From Candidatus Nomurabacteria bacterium (GTDB lineage: Bacteria > Patescibacteriota > Saccharimonadia > Saccharimonadales > Saccharimonadaceae), in NCBI GenBank assembly GCA_031266275.1, contig JAISBI010000022.1:1-57514 (forward strand): a DNA stretch of 57,514 bases. The letters are read 5' to 3'. Shown here in pieces: positions 34,558 to 43,094 of the stretch. The notes beneath the pieces were generated by a model. That model was not told where the DNA came from. It saw only the letters and a program-made list of their open reading frames with translations, and did no database searches. Every line of letters starts with the position of its first letter. The stretch's first letter is position 1. The translations under genes and the position numbers were made by a program.

Positions 34558-35344
34558 AAGTGTTTTCGGCAAAACTTTGTTTGAAAAGCGTTTCGCGATT
34601 TTGTTTTGGGCGCTGGGTCTGCTGCTGGCGAACTTGGCGATAATGCAACTTTTCCCGCCGCTGAAAGAGGCTTTTGCGCAAATGACGCAAGACTTGCCGG
34701 CTTCGCTTGAAGTCTGGTTTGGCGGCGACGGACAAATTTGGACAACTTTGCGCGGCTACGTTGGGATGGAGATTATGGGGCAAATGACGACCGCGATGAT
34801 TGTGCTCGCAATGGTTTTCAGCCTGTCAACTTTGGCCAGCGAGGAAAGTTCCGGAGTGCTGCTGACGCAATTTTCGAAACCGATTTCTCGCACTAGTTTT
34901 TATTTGCAAAAGTTTTTGGCTTTTGTCGTCGCTACTGTCATTGTGATGATTGGATTTTATCTTGGAACTTGGTTTGGCTCGGTGGTTTTGAACGACATAA
35001 TTCCGCTGGGCGAGCTATTTCAACCAATTGTCGCCATCACTTTATTGACTTTAGTATTCGGCACTTTGACATTTGCGCTCAGCGCGGCTTCCGGCAGCAA
35101 AGTTTTGGCCGGCGCTGTCATTGGCTGCTATGCGATTTTTGGCTACTTCATCACTTCGCTACGCGGCGCGGCGGAAATTCTCACGACATTGAGTAAGGCC
35201 ACGCCGTTTTATTACTATAATAATCCGAGCGTGATTGATAATGGCTTGGAGCTCAAAAACGTTTTGATTCTGGCGGCAACCATTATAATTCCGCTCGTTG
35301 TCGCGCTATTGATTTTCGCGCGCCGCGACCTGAAAACTCGCTGA
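34550..35344 (+). CDS. ABC-2 type exporter permease
   Basis: A 264-residue protein with six helices, the first near residues 17-37. A large extracytoplasmic loop (about 38-75) and the pattern LSTLASEESSGVLLTQFSKPISR with SFYLQKFLAF are typical of ABC-2 permeases. Translationally coupled to the upstream ATPase; the two form a complete exporter. The gene ends about 100 nt before the next promoter. Confidence 0.9.
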   Translation: MLRSVFGKTLFEKRFAILFWALGLLLANLAIMQLFPPLKEAFAQMTQDLPASLEVWFGGDGQIWTTLRGYVGMEIMGQMTTAMIVLAMVFSLSTLASEESSGVLLTQFSKPISRTSFYLQKFLAFVVATVIVMIGFYLGTWFGSVVLNDIIPLGELFQPIVAITLLTLVFGTLTFALSAASGSKVLAGAVIGCYAIFGYFITSLRGAAEILTTLSKATPFYYYNNPSVIDNGLELKNVLILAATIIIPLVVALLIFARRDLKTR

Positions 35345-35440
35345 TTTGTGCCAAAACAGTCACCATTATTAAAATAAATCACAAGCGTTTTGTTGAGTAA
35401 AAAATTTTACATAATTAACAAAATCTGATATAACAAGGTC

Positions 35441-36184
35441 ATGAACAAATCTGAGTGGAAAGAGTATGGATATCCTTTTGACGTAAAGCGTAACGCGCAA
35501 GTTGCTAATAGACCTAGCCGTTATGTGCGATTTTTGACCAATTTCGCCATCGCTAGCGGATGTGATATTGACGAAACTCAACCAAATCGCTGGCAGTGGA
35601 TATCTAGTTTTACGAGAGCGCTTGATAATATTTACGATGGTGACGTTGACGAAAATATTAATCCAGAACAAATATGGTCGACTGAATATAAAGGCAAACA
35701 ATTTCAATACGACTCTGGGGAAGTTGTCAGCCTCGACAATATCAGGGAGGTGTTTGAGCGTATCGTATATGAAAAAAGGGCGACTACGAACCCGCATGAA
35801 TTGGTCAAAAAACGCATAGATGAGATTAACTTGTTTGTGCCTATGGGAAGACTGACGACGGATGGAGTCGATGAAAATGTGGCGCGAAAAAGGGATAAGT
35901 TTTATAAAGGAGTGCTTCTGGGCGGCGTCAGCGCGAGCTTAATAGATGATTGCGCCGATATTGAGGAAGATTTTGAAGCTGGAATTCATCAAGTTAGTCC
36001 TGTTTGGTACAATAAACTGATTTTGGCGCGCTACGCAGTTGATTATGGACTGCGAGGATTGCCTATGTTCCCACCGTCGCAACTTGTTGATATAATCAAA
36101 CTAACAACGGCGGGTTTGACGCAATCGCTATTTGAAACATCTCTGCAAGCTGCGCAAAATCGCGTGCAGCATGGTGGAGAGTAG
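35441..36184 (+). CDS. Isoprenoid-synthase-fold-like protein (tentative)
   Basis: A 247-residue, all-helical soluble protein. Two Asp-rich motifs are placed as in class I terpenoid/phytoene synthases: ALDNIYDGDVDE near residue 65, comparable with DDxxD, and LIDDCADIEEDFEAGIHQ about 105 residues later, containing DDxxD. In phytoene/squalene synthases the second motif is followed by G-R-Y-P; here the equivalent is GIHQVSP. No family match is certain, and the fold call is inference. A TATAAC-like box lies about 8 nt before the ATG. No isoprenoid pathway gene is nearby. Confidence 0.45.
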   Translation: MNKSEWKEYGYPFDVKRNAQVANRPSRYVRFLTNFAIASGCDIDETQPNRWQWISSFTRALDNIYDGDVDENINPEQIWSTEYKGKQFQYDSGEVVSLDNIREVFERIVYEKRATTNPHELVKKRIDEINLFVPMGRLTTDGVDENVARKRDKFYKGVLLGGVSASLIDDCADIEEDFEAGIHQVSPVWYNKLILARYAVDYGLRGLPMFPPSQLVDIIKLTTAGLTQSLFETSLQAAQNRVQHGGE

Positions 36185-36247
36185 AATTTAAATCATTGAC
36201 GAGGGTTGTTTTTAGCGCTCTGGCTACGCTTATGTTACAATAAAGAT

Positions 36248-38356
36248 ATGGACATCTTAAAAGGATTGAACCCCAAACAGAGAGAAGCGGTGGAGCAAAC
36301 CGAAGGGCCGCTGCTGATTTTGGCAGGCGCGGGCTCGGGGAAGACTAAGACTTTGACACATCGCATTGCTTATCTCATCGCCGAGAAGCACGTTGCGCCG
36401 TACAATATTTTGGCGGTAACTTTTACTAATAAAGCGGCCGGCGAGATGCGGCAGCGGTTGGGCAAATTACTCGGTCAAGACGGCGAGGACCGGCGATTTA
36501 TGCCATATATGGGGACTTTTCATTCGATTGCGGTGAAGCTGTTGCGAATTTACGGTGATAATATTAAGGTTCCGAACAATTTCGTCATTCTCGACGAAAC
36601 GGACAAGCTCGGATTGATTAAACGGGCGATGAAACAACTGAATATTGACCCCAAACAATATAATCCGAAAACTGTCGCCAGCTTGATTTCCAGCGCTAAA
36701 AATGACGGCGTCGACGAGAGAACTTATGCCGACATCGCCAGCTCACCCATTCAAAAAAAGACAGCCAAAGTTTATAAAGTTTACGTCAAGCTCTGCACGG
36801 ACAATAGCTCGCTCGACTTCGACGATTTATTATTAAAAGCAGTGGAACTGCTGAGCGTGAAGCCGGTGCGTCAAGAATTGCAGAATAAGTTTCACTACGT
36901 TTTAATCGACGAATATCAAGACACTAACAAAGTCCAATACCAATTCGTCAAACAGATTTTGAACAAAAACCACAATATTTGCGTGGTCGGCGACGATTGG
37001 CAGTCGATTTATTCGTGGCGGGGCGCCGATTTCACTAATATTTTGAATTTTGAGCGAGATTTTTCGGGCGCCACGATTATTAAATTGGAGCAAAATTATC
37101 GTTCGACGCAGCATATTTTAGACGCGGCGCATAAAATTATCACGAAAAATCAAAATCGCAGTGAAAAGGAATTATGGACGGACAAAAACGGCGGCAAAGA
37201 AGTCGGGGTTTTGGCGGCCAAAAGCGAGCGTCACGAGGCGGAAATGATTGCGAATACGATTTATTCACAAGTTTCTCTGCGGGCGCGGGAGTTTTCTGAT
37301 TTCGCCGTTTTGTATCGCACCAATGCCCAATCGCGCGTCATCGAAGAGATTTTCCTGCAAAATCAAATTCCTTATAAAATTGTCGGCGGCGTGCGCTTTT
37401 ACGATCGCGCCGAGATTAAAGACTTGATTGCGTATCTGAGGCTGATTTATCAACCGGACGATTTGACCAGTTTCAATCGCATCGTCAATGTGCCAAAGCG
37501 CGGGCTGGGCGAAGCCAGCGTCGGCAAGTTTCTCGACGGACGCGGACAAACTGATTTGATTACGGCATTAATCAGCGCCGAGCAAGACACGAAATTCACG
37601 CCGCGCGCCCGCAAAGAAATGTCAGATTTGGGCAAAAAACTATCATCTTTGCGCGACCTGATTGACACTATTCCGATTGATGAATTAGTCCAAAAGATTA
37701 TTCGCACGTTCAAATACGAAGAATATTTGAACGACGGCACCATCGCTGGCGAAGCGCGTGTCGAAAACGTCCAAGAACTTTTGTCAGTGGCGAAAAATCA
37801 CGCTGGATTGTCGGTGGAGGATTTTTTGACTGAAGTGGCTTTGGTCTCTGGGGCCGACGAATCGGCTGACGGCAATGTTGTGACGCTGATGACTGTGCAT
37901 GCAGCCAAAGGATTGGAATTTCCAGTGGTCATCGTGGCTGGCATGGAAGAAACCGTCTTCCCGCACAGCCGAGCTTTTTACGAACCCGAAGAAATGGAAG
38001 AAGAGCGGCGCCTCGCTTATGTTGCCATGACGCGAGCGATGGACGAGCTGTATTTGAGCTACGCCCAGCAGCGCATGTTGTTTGGGCAATTTGCTTGCAA
38101 CCAAATCTCGCGTTTCATCGAAGATATTGGCATGACGCCGGCGAGCGCCGACAATGATAATTGGGTCGAAAATGAGCCGCAATACGAACCGTCATATGAA
38201 CCAGACGAAGTCGAAGCCAAAGTCGGCGACCAAGTGCGCCATCAAATTTTCGGCGACGGTGCCATCGAAGACATCGACGGCTCAGTCGTAACCATAAATT
38301 TCAGCGGCAAAGTCCGCAAATTAAACGCAGCTTTTGCGCCATTGGAAAAACTCTGA
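36248..38356 (+). CDS. pcrA: UvrD/PcrA superfamily I DNA helicase
   Basis: A 702-residue 3'-5' helicase. All motifs are present: Q motif LNPKQREAVEQ, I ILAGAGSGKTKT, Ia VTFTNKAAGEM, II LIDEYQDTNKVQ, III VVGDDWQSIYSWRGAD, IV LEQNYRST, V VTLMTVHAAKGLEF, VI RRLAYVAMTRAM. The short C-terminal tail (VGDQVRHQIFGDGAIEDIDG) is the Tudor-like domain of PcrA/UvrD that contacts RNA polymerase. It acts in nucleotide excision repair and replication restart. TACAAT lies before the ATG; the longer frame from 36206 includes the promoter. Confidence 0.95.
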   Translation: MDILKGLNPKQREAVEQTEGPLLILAGAGSGKTKTLTHRIAYLIAEKHVAPYNILAVTFTNKAAGEMRQRLGKLLGQDGEDRRFMPYMGTFHSIAVKLLRIYGDNIKVPNNFVILDETDKLGLIKRAMKQLNIDPKQYNPKTVASLISSAKNDGVDERTYADIASSPIQKKTAKVYKVYVKLCTDNSSLDFDDLLLKAVELLSVKPVRQELQNKFHYVLIDEYQDTNKVQYQFVKQILNKNHNICVVGDDWQSIYSWRGADFTNILNFERDFSGATIIKLEQNYRSTQHILDAAHKIITKNQNRSEKELWTDKNGGKEVGVLAAKSERHEAEMIANTIYSQVSLRAREFSDFAVLYRTNAQSRVIEEIFLQNQIPYKIVGGVRFYDRAEIKDLIAYLRLIYQPDDLTSFNRIVNVPKRGLGEASVGKFLDGRGQTDLITALISAEQDTKFTPRARKEMSDLGKKLSSLRDLIDTIPIDELVQKIIRTFKYEEYLNDGTIAGEARVENVQELLSVAKNHAGLSVEDFLTEVALVSGADESADGNVVTLMTVHAAKGLEFPVVIVAGMEETVFPHSRAFYEPEEMEEERRLAYVAMTRAMDELYLSYAQQRMLFGQFACNQISRFIEDIGMTPASADNDNWVENEPQYEPSYEPDEVEAKVGDQVRHQIFGDGAIEDIDGSVVTINFSGKVRKLNAAFAPLEKL

Positions 38357-38369
38357 TATAATCAATGCC

Positions 38370-39671
38370 ATGTTAGACATCAAGTTTGTGCGCGAAAATG
38401 CTGAAAAAGTGCAAAAAGACAGTGATAACAAGGGTTATGACGTTGATGTGAATGGCGTTTTAAAATTGGACGAACAGCGCCGCGAACTGCAGGGCAAAAC
38501 AGATGAACTACGTGCTCAACGCAATGAAACTGCCGCTAAGATGAAAAACGGCCGGCCGTCGCCTGATTTAATTGCTGAGGGTAAAAAATTGAAAGAAAAA
38601 TTATCCGGACTGGAAGAGAAATTGCGTGCGGTCGACGATGAATTCGTCACGAACCTGAAAAAAATTCCCAACACGCCGTGCGACGATGTGCCGATTGGGC
38701 AGAGCGAAGACGAAAACGTCGTGGCTGAAGTTGTCGGTCAGTCGACCAAGTTCGATTTCGCGCCGAAAAATCATTGGGAAATCGGCCAATTGCGCGGTTG
38801 GATTGACAAAGAACGAGCGGCCAAAGTGACCGGCGCGCGCTTTGCTTATATCCAGAGCGACTTGGTGAAATTGGAATTGGCGATTGAACAATTAGTCATC
38901 GATGTATTGACGGATGAAGCGAAATTAAAAGAAATAATCAAAGACGCCAGTTTGAAAAACTTGTCGGCGAAACCATTCACGCCAATCTTGCCGCCGCTGA
39001 TGGTGCGGACTGAGGTTTATGATGCGATGGACCGCTTGGAGCCGCGCGAGGACCGATATAAAATCGAGGGCGAAGAATTATGGTTGCAAGGCAGTGCCGA
39101 GCACGTCTTGGGCTCCATGTACATGGACGAAATAATTGACGAAAAAGACCTGCCCGTCCGCATGGTCGGCTTCGCGACCAGTTTTCGCAAAGAAGCTGGC
39201 GCGGCCGGCAAAGACATGGAGGGCATTTTGCGCATGCATCAATTTGACAAATTGGAGTTGGAAGCTTTGACGACGGCGGAAAACAGCTTCGACGAACATC
39301 AGTTTTTCATAGCTATCCAAAGGTATTTGATTGAACAGCTGGAGTTGCCTTATCGTGTAGTCATGAAATGCACGGCGGACATTGGCAAGCCCAATGCGCG
39401 CGGTGTAGACATGGAAGTTTGGCTGGCGGGTCAGAATAAATATCGCGAAACACATTCTGCAGATTATATGACGGACTACCAAGCGCGCCGGCTGGCGACC
39501 CGCGTGCGCCGTACCAGTGGTGAAATTGAATTAGTCCACACTAATGACGCGACGGCCTTTGCGCTGGGACGCATCATGATTGCCATCATTGAAAACTATC
39601 AAAACGAAGACGGCAGCGTGAGAATGCCGAAAGTATTACAAAAATATATGGGTGGAAAGGAAAAAATCTAA
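38370..39671 (+). CDS. serS: Seryl-tRNA synthetase
   Basis: A 433-residue class II synthetase. The N-terminal coiled-coil tRNA-binding arm covers residues about 30-100. Motif 2 is GFATSFRKEAGAAGKDMEGI, and motif 3 is in HTNDATAFALGRIMIAIIEN. The ending VLQKYMGGKEKI is typical. A TATAAT box lies 7 nt before the ATG. It is the first gene of a coupled run serS-yqeY-adk-ABC ATPase-permease-membrane protein, in which each start overlaps the previous stop. Confidence 0.95.
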   Translation: MLDIKFVRENAEKVQKDSDNKGYDVDVNGVLKLDEQRRELQGKTDELRAQRNETAAKMKNGRPSPDLIAEGKKLKEKLSGLEEKLRAVDDEFVTNLKKIPNTPCDDVPIGQSEDENVVAEVVGQSTKFDFAPKNHWEIGQLRGWIDKERAAKVTGARFAYIQSDLVKLELAIEQLVIDVLTDEAKLKEIIKDASLKNLSAKPFTPILPPLMVRTEVYDAMDRLEPREDRYKIEGEELWLQGSAEHVLGSMYMDEIIDEKDLPVRMVGFATSFRKEAGAAGKDMEGILRMHQFDKLELEALTTAENSFDEHQFFIAIQRYLIEQLELPYRVVMKCTADIGKPNARGVDMEVWLAGQNKYRETHSADYMTDYQARRLATRVRRTSGEIELVHTNDATAFALGRIMIAIIENYQNEDGSVRMPKVLQKYMGGKEKI

Positions 39672-40120
39672 TGAAAGACAAAATTCAAGCAAAATTGAAA
39701 GAGGCCATGTTGGCGCGCGACGAGTTTTTGAAAACCGTCCTGTCGGGGCTGAAGTCAGCTATTTTATATGAGGAAGTCGCCAAAGGCAAGAAAGAAGCGG
39801 GACTTTCCGATGACGAAGTTTTAACAGTCATCGCCCGTGAAGTCAAAAAACGCGACGATTCGATTGAAATTTATACAGCGGCCGGCGACAAAGCACGGGC
39901 CGAAGCCGAAGCGGCGGAGCGTGAAGTCTTGTCGAGTTTCCTACCTGAGCAAATGAACGAAGAAGAACTCATCGAAATCATCGAAAGAGTCATCACCACG
40001 ACTGGTGCCAGCGACATAAAAGACATGGGGCGCGTCATCGGCGCGGTCAAAGCGGAAGTCGGCGCGCGAGCCGATGGCGTGAAGCTGGCGAAATTAGTCA
40101 AGGAGCAATTGTCGCGATGA
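39671..40120 (+). CDS. yqeY: GatB/YqeY domain protein
   Basis: A 149-residue YqeY-family protein: N-terminal helical domain (LKEAMLARDEFLKTVLSGLK, RDDSIEIYTAAG) and C-terminal EELIEIIERVITTTGASDIK with KDMGRVIGAVKAEVGARADG. Related to the tail domain of GatB, which contacts tRNA in the Asp/Glu amidotransferase; the standalone protein's role is not settled. Its ATG shares the A of the serS TAA (TAATG), indicating coupling. Confidence 0.92.
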   Translation: MKDKIQAKLKEAMLARDEFLKTVLSGLKSAILYEEVAKGKKEAGLSDDEVLTVIAREVKKRDDSIEIYTAAGDKARAEAEAAEREVLSSFLPEQMNEEELIEIIERVITTTGASDIKDMGRVIGAVKAEVGARADGVKLAKLVKEQLSR

Positions 40121-40659
40121 TTTTGTTTTATGGCCCAGCCGGCTCCGGAAAAAGCACACAAGGAAAAATCTTAGCAAAAAAATTCAACTGGCAATACGTT
40201 TCGGCCGGCGATTTGTTGCGCGAGAAAGCTAAAAACGATGTGATGTTAGCCAAAATCATGGACAAAGGCGACTTGGCCCCGAGCGGCGTAATCAACGAAT
40301 TGATTTTCACTGCAGTAGACCCGACCGACAAAGGACACGTCGTGGTCGACGGTTATCCGCGAGAATTAGAAGAGTTGGCCGACTTAGTTGAACGTTATGG
40401 CGTGAATACCATCGCGGCCGCCATCGTTTTGGTGCTGCCGGAAACAGAAGCGATTAAGCGACTGAAATTGCGAGCGCGCGAAGACGACGATGACGACGCC
40501 ATCCAACGCCGATTGGAAATTTATCACGAAGAAATGGCGCCGATTTTGAATTTCTTCGATGAGCATAGTGTAAAAATAATAAAGATTGACGGTGCGCCGA
40601 GCATCAAAGAAATCGCTAAAAATATTGAAAAGGAGTTAAATAAATGGCAGATATTGTAA
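40117..40659 (+). CDS. adk: Adenylate kinase (short form)
   Basis: A 180-residue P-loop kinase of the adenylate kinase family. P-loop YGPAGSGKSTQGK, AMP-site stretches VSAGDLLREKA and VVDGYPRELEEL (where most have DGFPR), and REDDDDDAIQRRLEIYHEEM in the LID/arginine region. It lacks the long zinc-type LID, so it is a short form. It interconverts 2 ADP with ATP + AMP. Overlaps yqeY by 4 nt (ATGA) and the next gene by 16 nt. Confidence 0.9.
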   Translation: MILFYGPAGSGKSTQGKILAKKFNWQYVSAGDLLREKAKNDVMLAKIMDKGDLAPSGVINELIFTAVDPTDKGHVVVDGYPRELEELADLVERYGVNTIAAAIVLVLPETEAIKRLKLRAREDDDDDAIQRRLEIYHEEMAPILNFFDEHSVKIIKIDGAPSIKEIAKNIEKELNKWQIL

Positions 40660-41318
40660 TTTCAGCCAAAGGCATACACAAAACTTACGGCAAACGATCG
40701 ACCAGCTACGAAGCCTTGCGCGGCATCGATTTCGACGTCGAAAAAGGCGAATCGGTCGCCATCATCGGCAAATCAGGCTCGGGCAAATCGACGCTGATGC
40801 ACCTGTTGGCCCTGCTCGATAAGTCGACCAAAGGAGTTATCAAAATCAACGGCACAGACGCGACCAAGCTCAAAAGTCGCCAGCTGAACAAAATTCGTTG
40901 CCTGAAATTCGGCTTCGTTTTCCAACAGTTTTTCATGAATCCGCGCGACAGCGTTTTGAATAATGTCATGTTGCCGCTCAAAATCGCCGGCGTCCGCAAA
41001 AGTCAGCGCAAACGCCGCGCCATGAAAGCTCTGAAAATCGTCGAACTTGACGACAAAGCCAAAAACAAAGCCAATGACTTGTCCGGCGGACAGAAGCAGC
41101 GCGTCTGCATCGCGCGAGCGCTGGTCAACAGTCCGAGCGTGATTTTCGCCGACGAACCGACCGGCAATCTCGATTCGGCGACCGGCAAAAAAATCGAAGA
41201 CTTGCTCATCAAATTAAACGAAGCCGGCATCACGCTAATCGTCGTGACGCACGACGAAGATTTGGCGCGGCGCTGTTCTCGACAAATTCATATCAAAGAC
41301 GGGAGGATTGAAAAATGA
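40644..41318 (+). CDS. ABC transporter ATPase, MacB/LolD type
   Basis: A 224-residue ATPase. Walker A IGKSGSGKST, Q-loop GFVFQQFF, signature NDLSGGQKQRV, Walker B VIFADEPTGNLDS, switch His VVTHDEDLA. The GNLDSATG sequence and length place it with LolD/MacB/FtsE-like ATPases that power FtsX-fold permeases. Coupled to adk upstream (16-nt overlap) and the permease downstream (ATGA). Confidence 0.95.
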   Translation: MADIVISAKGIHKTYGKRSTSYEALRGIDFDVEKGESVAIIGKSGSGKSTLMHLLALLDKSTKGVIKINGTDATKLKSRQLNKIRCLKFGFVFQQFFMNPRDSVLNNVMLPLKIAGVRKSQRKRRAMKALKIVELDDKAKNKANDLSGGQKQRVCIARALVNSPSVIFADEPTGNLDSATGKKIEDLLIKLNEAGITLIVVTHDEDLARRCSRQIHIKDGRIEK

Positions 41319-42625
41319 AAATCATAGATGTAATTAGCACAGCCAACTCAAATCTGTTGCGCAACAAAAGCCGCTTTATCCTGACGATTTTAGCGGTCTT
41401 CATCGGTGCGTTTACCATCATCATGACCACCGGCATCAACACCGGCGTCAACGGTTATATCGACAAACAAATGGCCAGTGTCGGCGGCGAGGGCTATTTG
41501 GAAATCATGCCAGCTTCGACGATGGAAAATTTGGGCGGCGGTGGATTGGACATCATGGGTGACGGCGATGTCAAAGAATACAGCTCCGAAAAAGCCGCCA
41601 CTGAAATAGAATTTTTCACTCAAAAAGACATTGATAAAATCCGCGAAATAGCGGGCGTCGAGTCGGCCAAAGCCTATCAAATGACCAGCGCCGAATACAT
41701 TTATTCGGTGACGGGTGAGGCGAAAAAATTTGAAATCCAAATCGGCGAAATGCCGTCGGACAGCCTCAACGTCGACATGGCTGCCGGCCGCATGGTAGAT
41801 TTGAACAACGGCAAAGCAGAAATCGCCATTACCGACAAATTCATCGAACCGCTGGGCTTCAAAGATGCCGAAAACGCCGTCAACAAAGAAGTCAAATTGG
41901 CCGTCAAAAATCAAATGACCGGCCAAACCACCGAAGTCGGAGCGACCATCAGTGGCGTCATGAACCCGAACGTAGTCGGCTTCGGGCGGGCTTGGATTAA
42001 CGACGCGGCCGGCAACGAATTGCACGACATCGCTACGGCCGGCTTGCCGGACGAAATCAAAAACCAATCATATTTCGCGGTGGCGCAGTTGACAGACGAC
42101 TATTTGACCGATGAAAAAGTCACCGAAGTCAAAGATAAACTGAAAGATATGGGCTACAGTGCCATGACGATAGAAGACGAAATCGGCATGATGAAATCGT
42201 TTTTCGACGCCGTCACGATGGTATTGACGATTTTCGGCGGCATTGCCCTGATTGCAGCGTCCATCGGCATCGTCAACACATTGTTCATGGCAGTGCAAGA
42301 GCGCACGCGCGAAATCGGACTGATGAAAGCGATGGGACTTGGCAAAGGCAAAATCCGCCTGATGTTCTCACTGGAAGCAGTGGCGCTGGGCTTCTGGGGC
42401 GTAGTGCTCGGCGTAGTGCTGGCGTTCGTGGCCAAAGAAGTCGCCAATCACTTGGCGGCCGAAACATTCCTGAAAGCCCTGCCCGGCTTTGTATTGGTCA
42501 AATTTGACATCATAACTCTGATTGTGATTTGCTTGATTGTAATGGCAATCGCGTTTCTGGCCGGAACCTTGCCAGCGCGACGGGCTTCTAAACTTGATCC
42601 GATTGAGGCGCTACGTTATGAGTAG
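41315..42625 (+). CDS. MacB-like ABC permease (FtsX fold)
   Basis: A 436-residue protein. Helix 1 near residues 19-42 (RFILTILAVFIGAFTIIMTT), a large extracytoplasmic MacB periplasmic-core-like domain (about 45-290), then three helices forming the FtsX domain, with EIGLMKAMGLGKGKIRLMFS between helices 2 and 3 and the end GTLPARRASKLDPIEALRYE. These are family hallmarks. In monoderm bacteria such pairs export peptides or sense stress by mechanotransmission. The cargo is unknown. Confidence 0.93.
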   Translation: MKIIDVISTANSNLLRNKSRFILTILAVFIGAFTIIMTTGINTGVNGYIDKQMASVGGEGYLEIMPASTMENLGGGGLDIMGDGDVKEYSSEKAATEIEFFTQKDIDKIREIAGVESAKAYQMTSAEYIYSVTGEAKKFEIQIGEMPSDSLNVDMAAGRMVDLNNGKAEIAITDKFIEPLGFKDAENAVNKEVKLAVKNQMTGQTTEVGATISGVMNPNVVGFGRAWINDAAGNELHDIATAGLPDEIKNQSYFAVAQLTDDYLTDEKVTEVKDKLKDMGYSAMTIEDEIGMMKSFFDAVTMVLTIFGGIALIAASIGIVNTLFMAVQERTREIGLMKAMGLGKGKIRLMFSLEAVALGFWGVVLGVVLAFVAKEVANHLAAETFLKALPGFVLVKFDIITLIVICLIVMAIAFLAGTLPARRASKLDPIEALRYE

Positions 42626-43094
42626 TCGACTAGCTCGAAGAAGAATATCTTTTGCGTGGGGCGTCATAATCGTCGCGTTCGCCACATTGCTATGGAGCAT
42701 GCTGTGGTCAAATGGAAGTTTATCATGGGATATCTGGTACCCAGTCAATAATTTTGTAGCGCCTATCTTGGCAATTGCCTTTATAGTATCTGTCGTTGGT
42801 TTGATATTAGGCAATCGCTCGGCAGCCAAAGAGTCTCAGCAAAAAAATCTCCAAGTGGTGTATAAGTGGACGCTAATATCAGTTATCACAGCCTTAATAT
42901 CAGCGGCGGTCGGGTTTATTGTCCTTATCACCATCATGAGCCAGTGTCTGCTTGGCGGTTGCTCGACCGGCATCGTCTTCTCTGGGTTCGTTTCCGTAAT
43001 TGCGTTTTCGTTGAGTATTCTATTGCTCCTTGCCATGAGTATCGCGACTATATACTTGCATCGTAAGCAAATAGCGAAGAAATCAATTAACTAA
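42618..43094 (+). CDS. Hypothetical four-helix membrane protein
   Basis: 158 residues with four hydrophobic helices (about 8-28, 38-60, 80-105 and 118-145) and basic ends. Not recognised. Its ATG overlaps the end of the MacB-like permease by 8 nt, so it may be an accessory subunit of that exporter. Its 3' end overlaps the convergent FISUMP paralog 2 by 12 nt. Confidence 0.75.
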   Translation: MSSRLARRRISFAWGVIIVAFATLLWSMLWSNGSLSWDIWYPVNNFVAPILAIAFIVSVVGLILGNRSAAKESQQKNLQVVYKWTLISVITALISAAVGFIVLITIMSQCLLGGCSTGIVFSGFVSVIAFSLSILLLLAMSIATIYLHRKQIAKKSIN

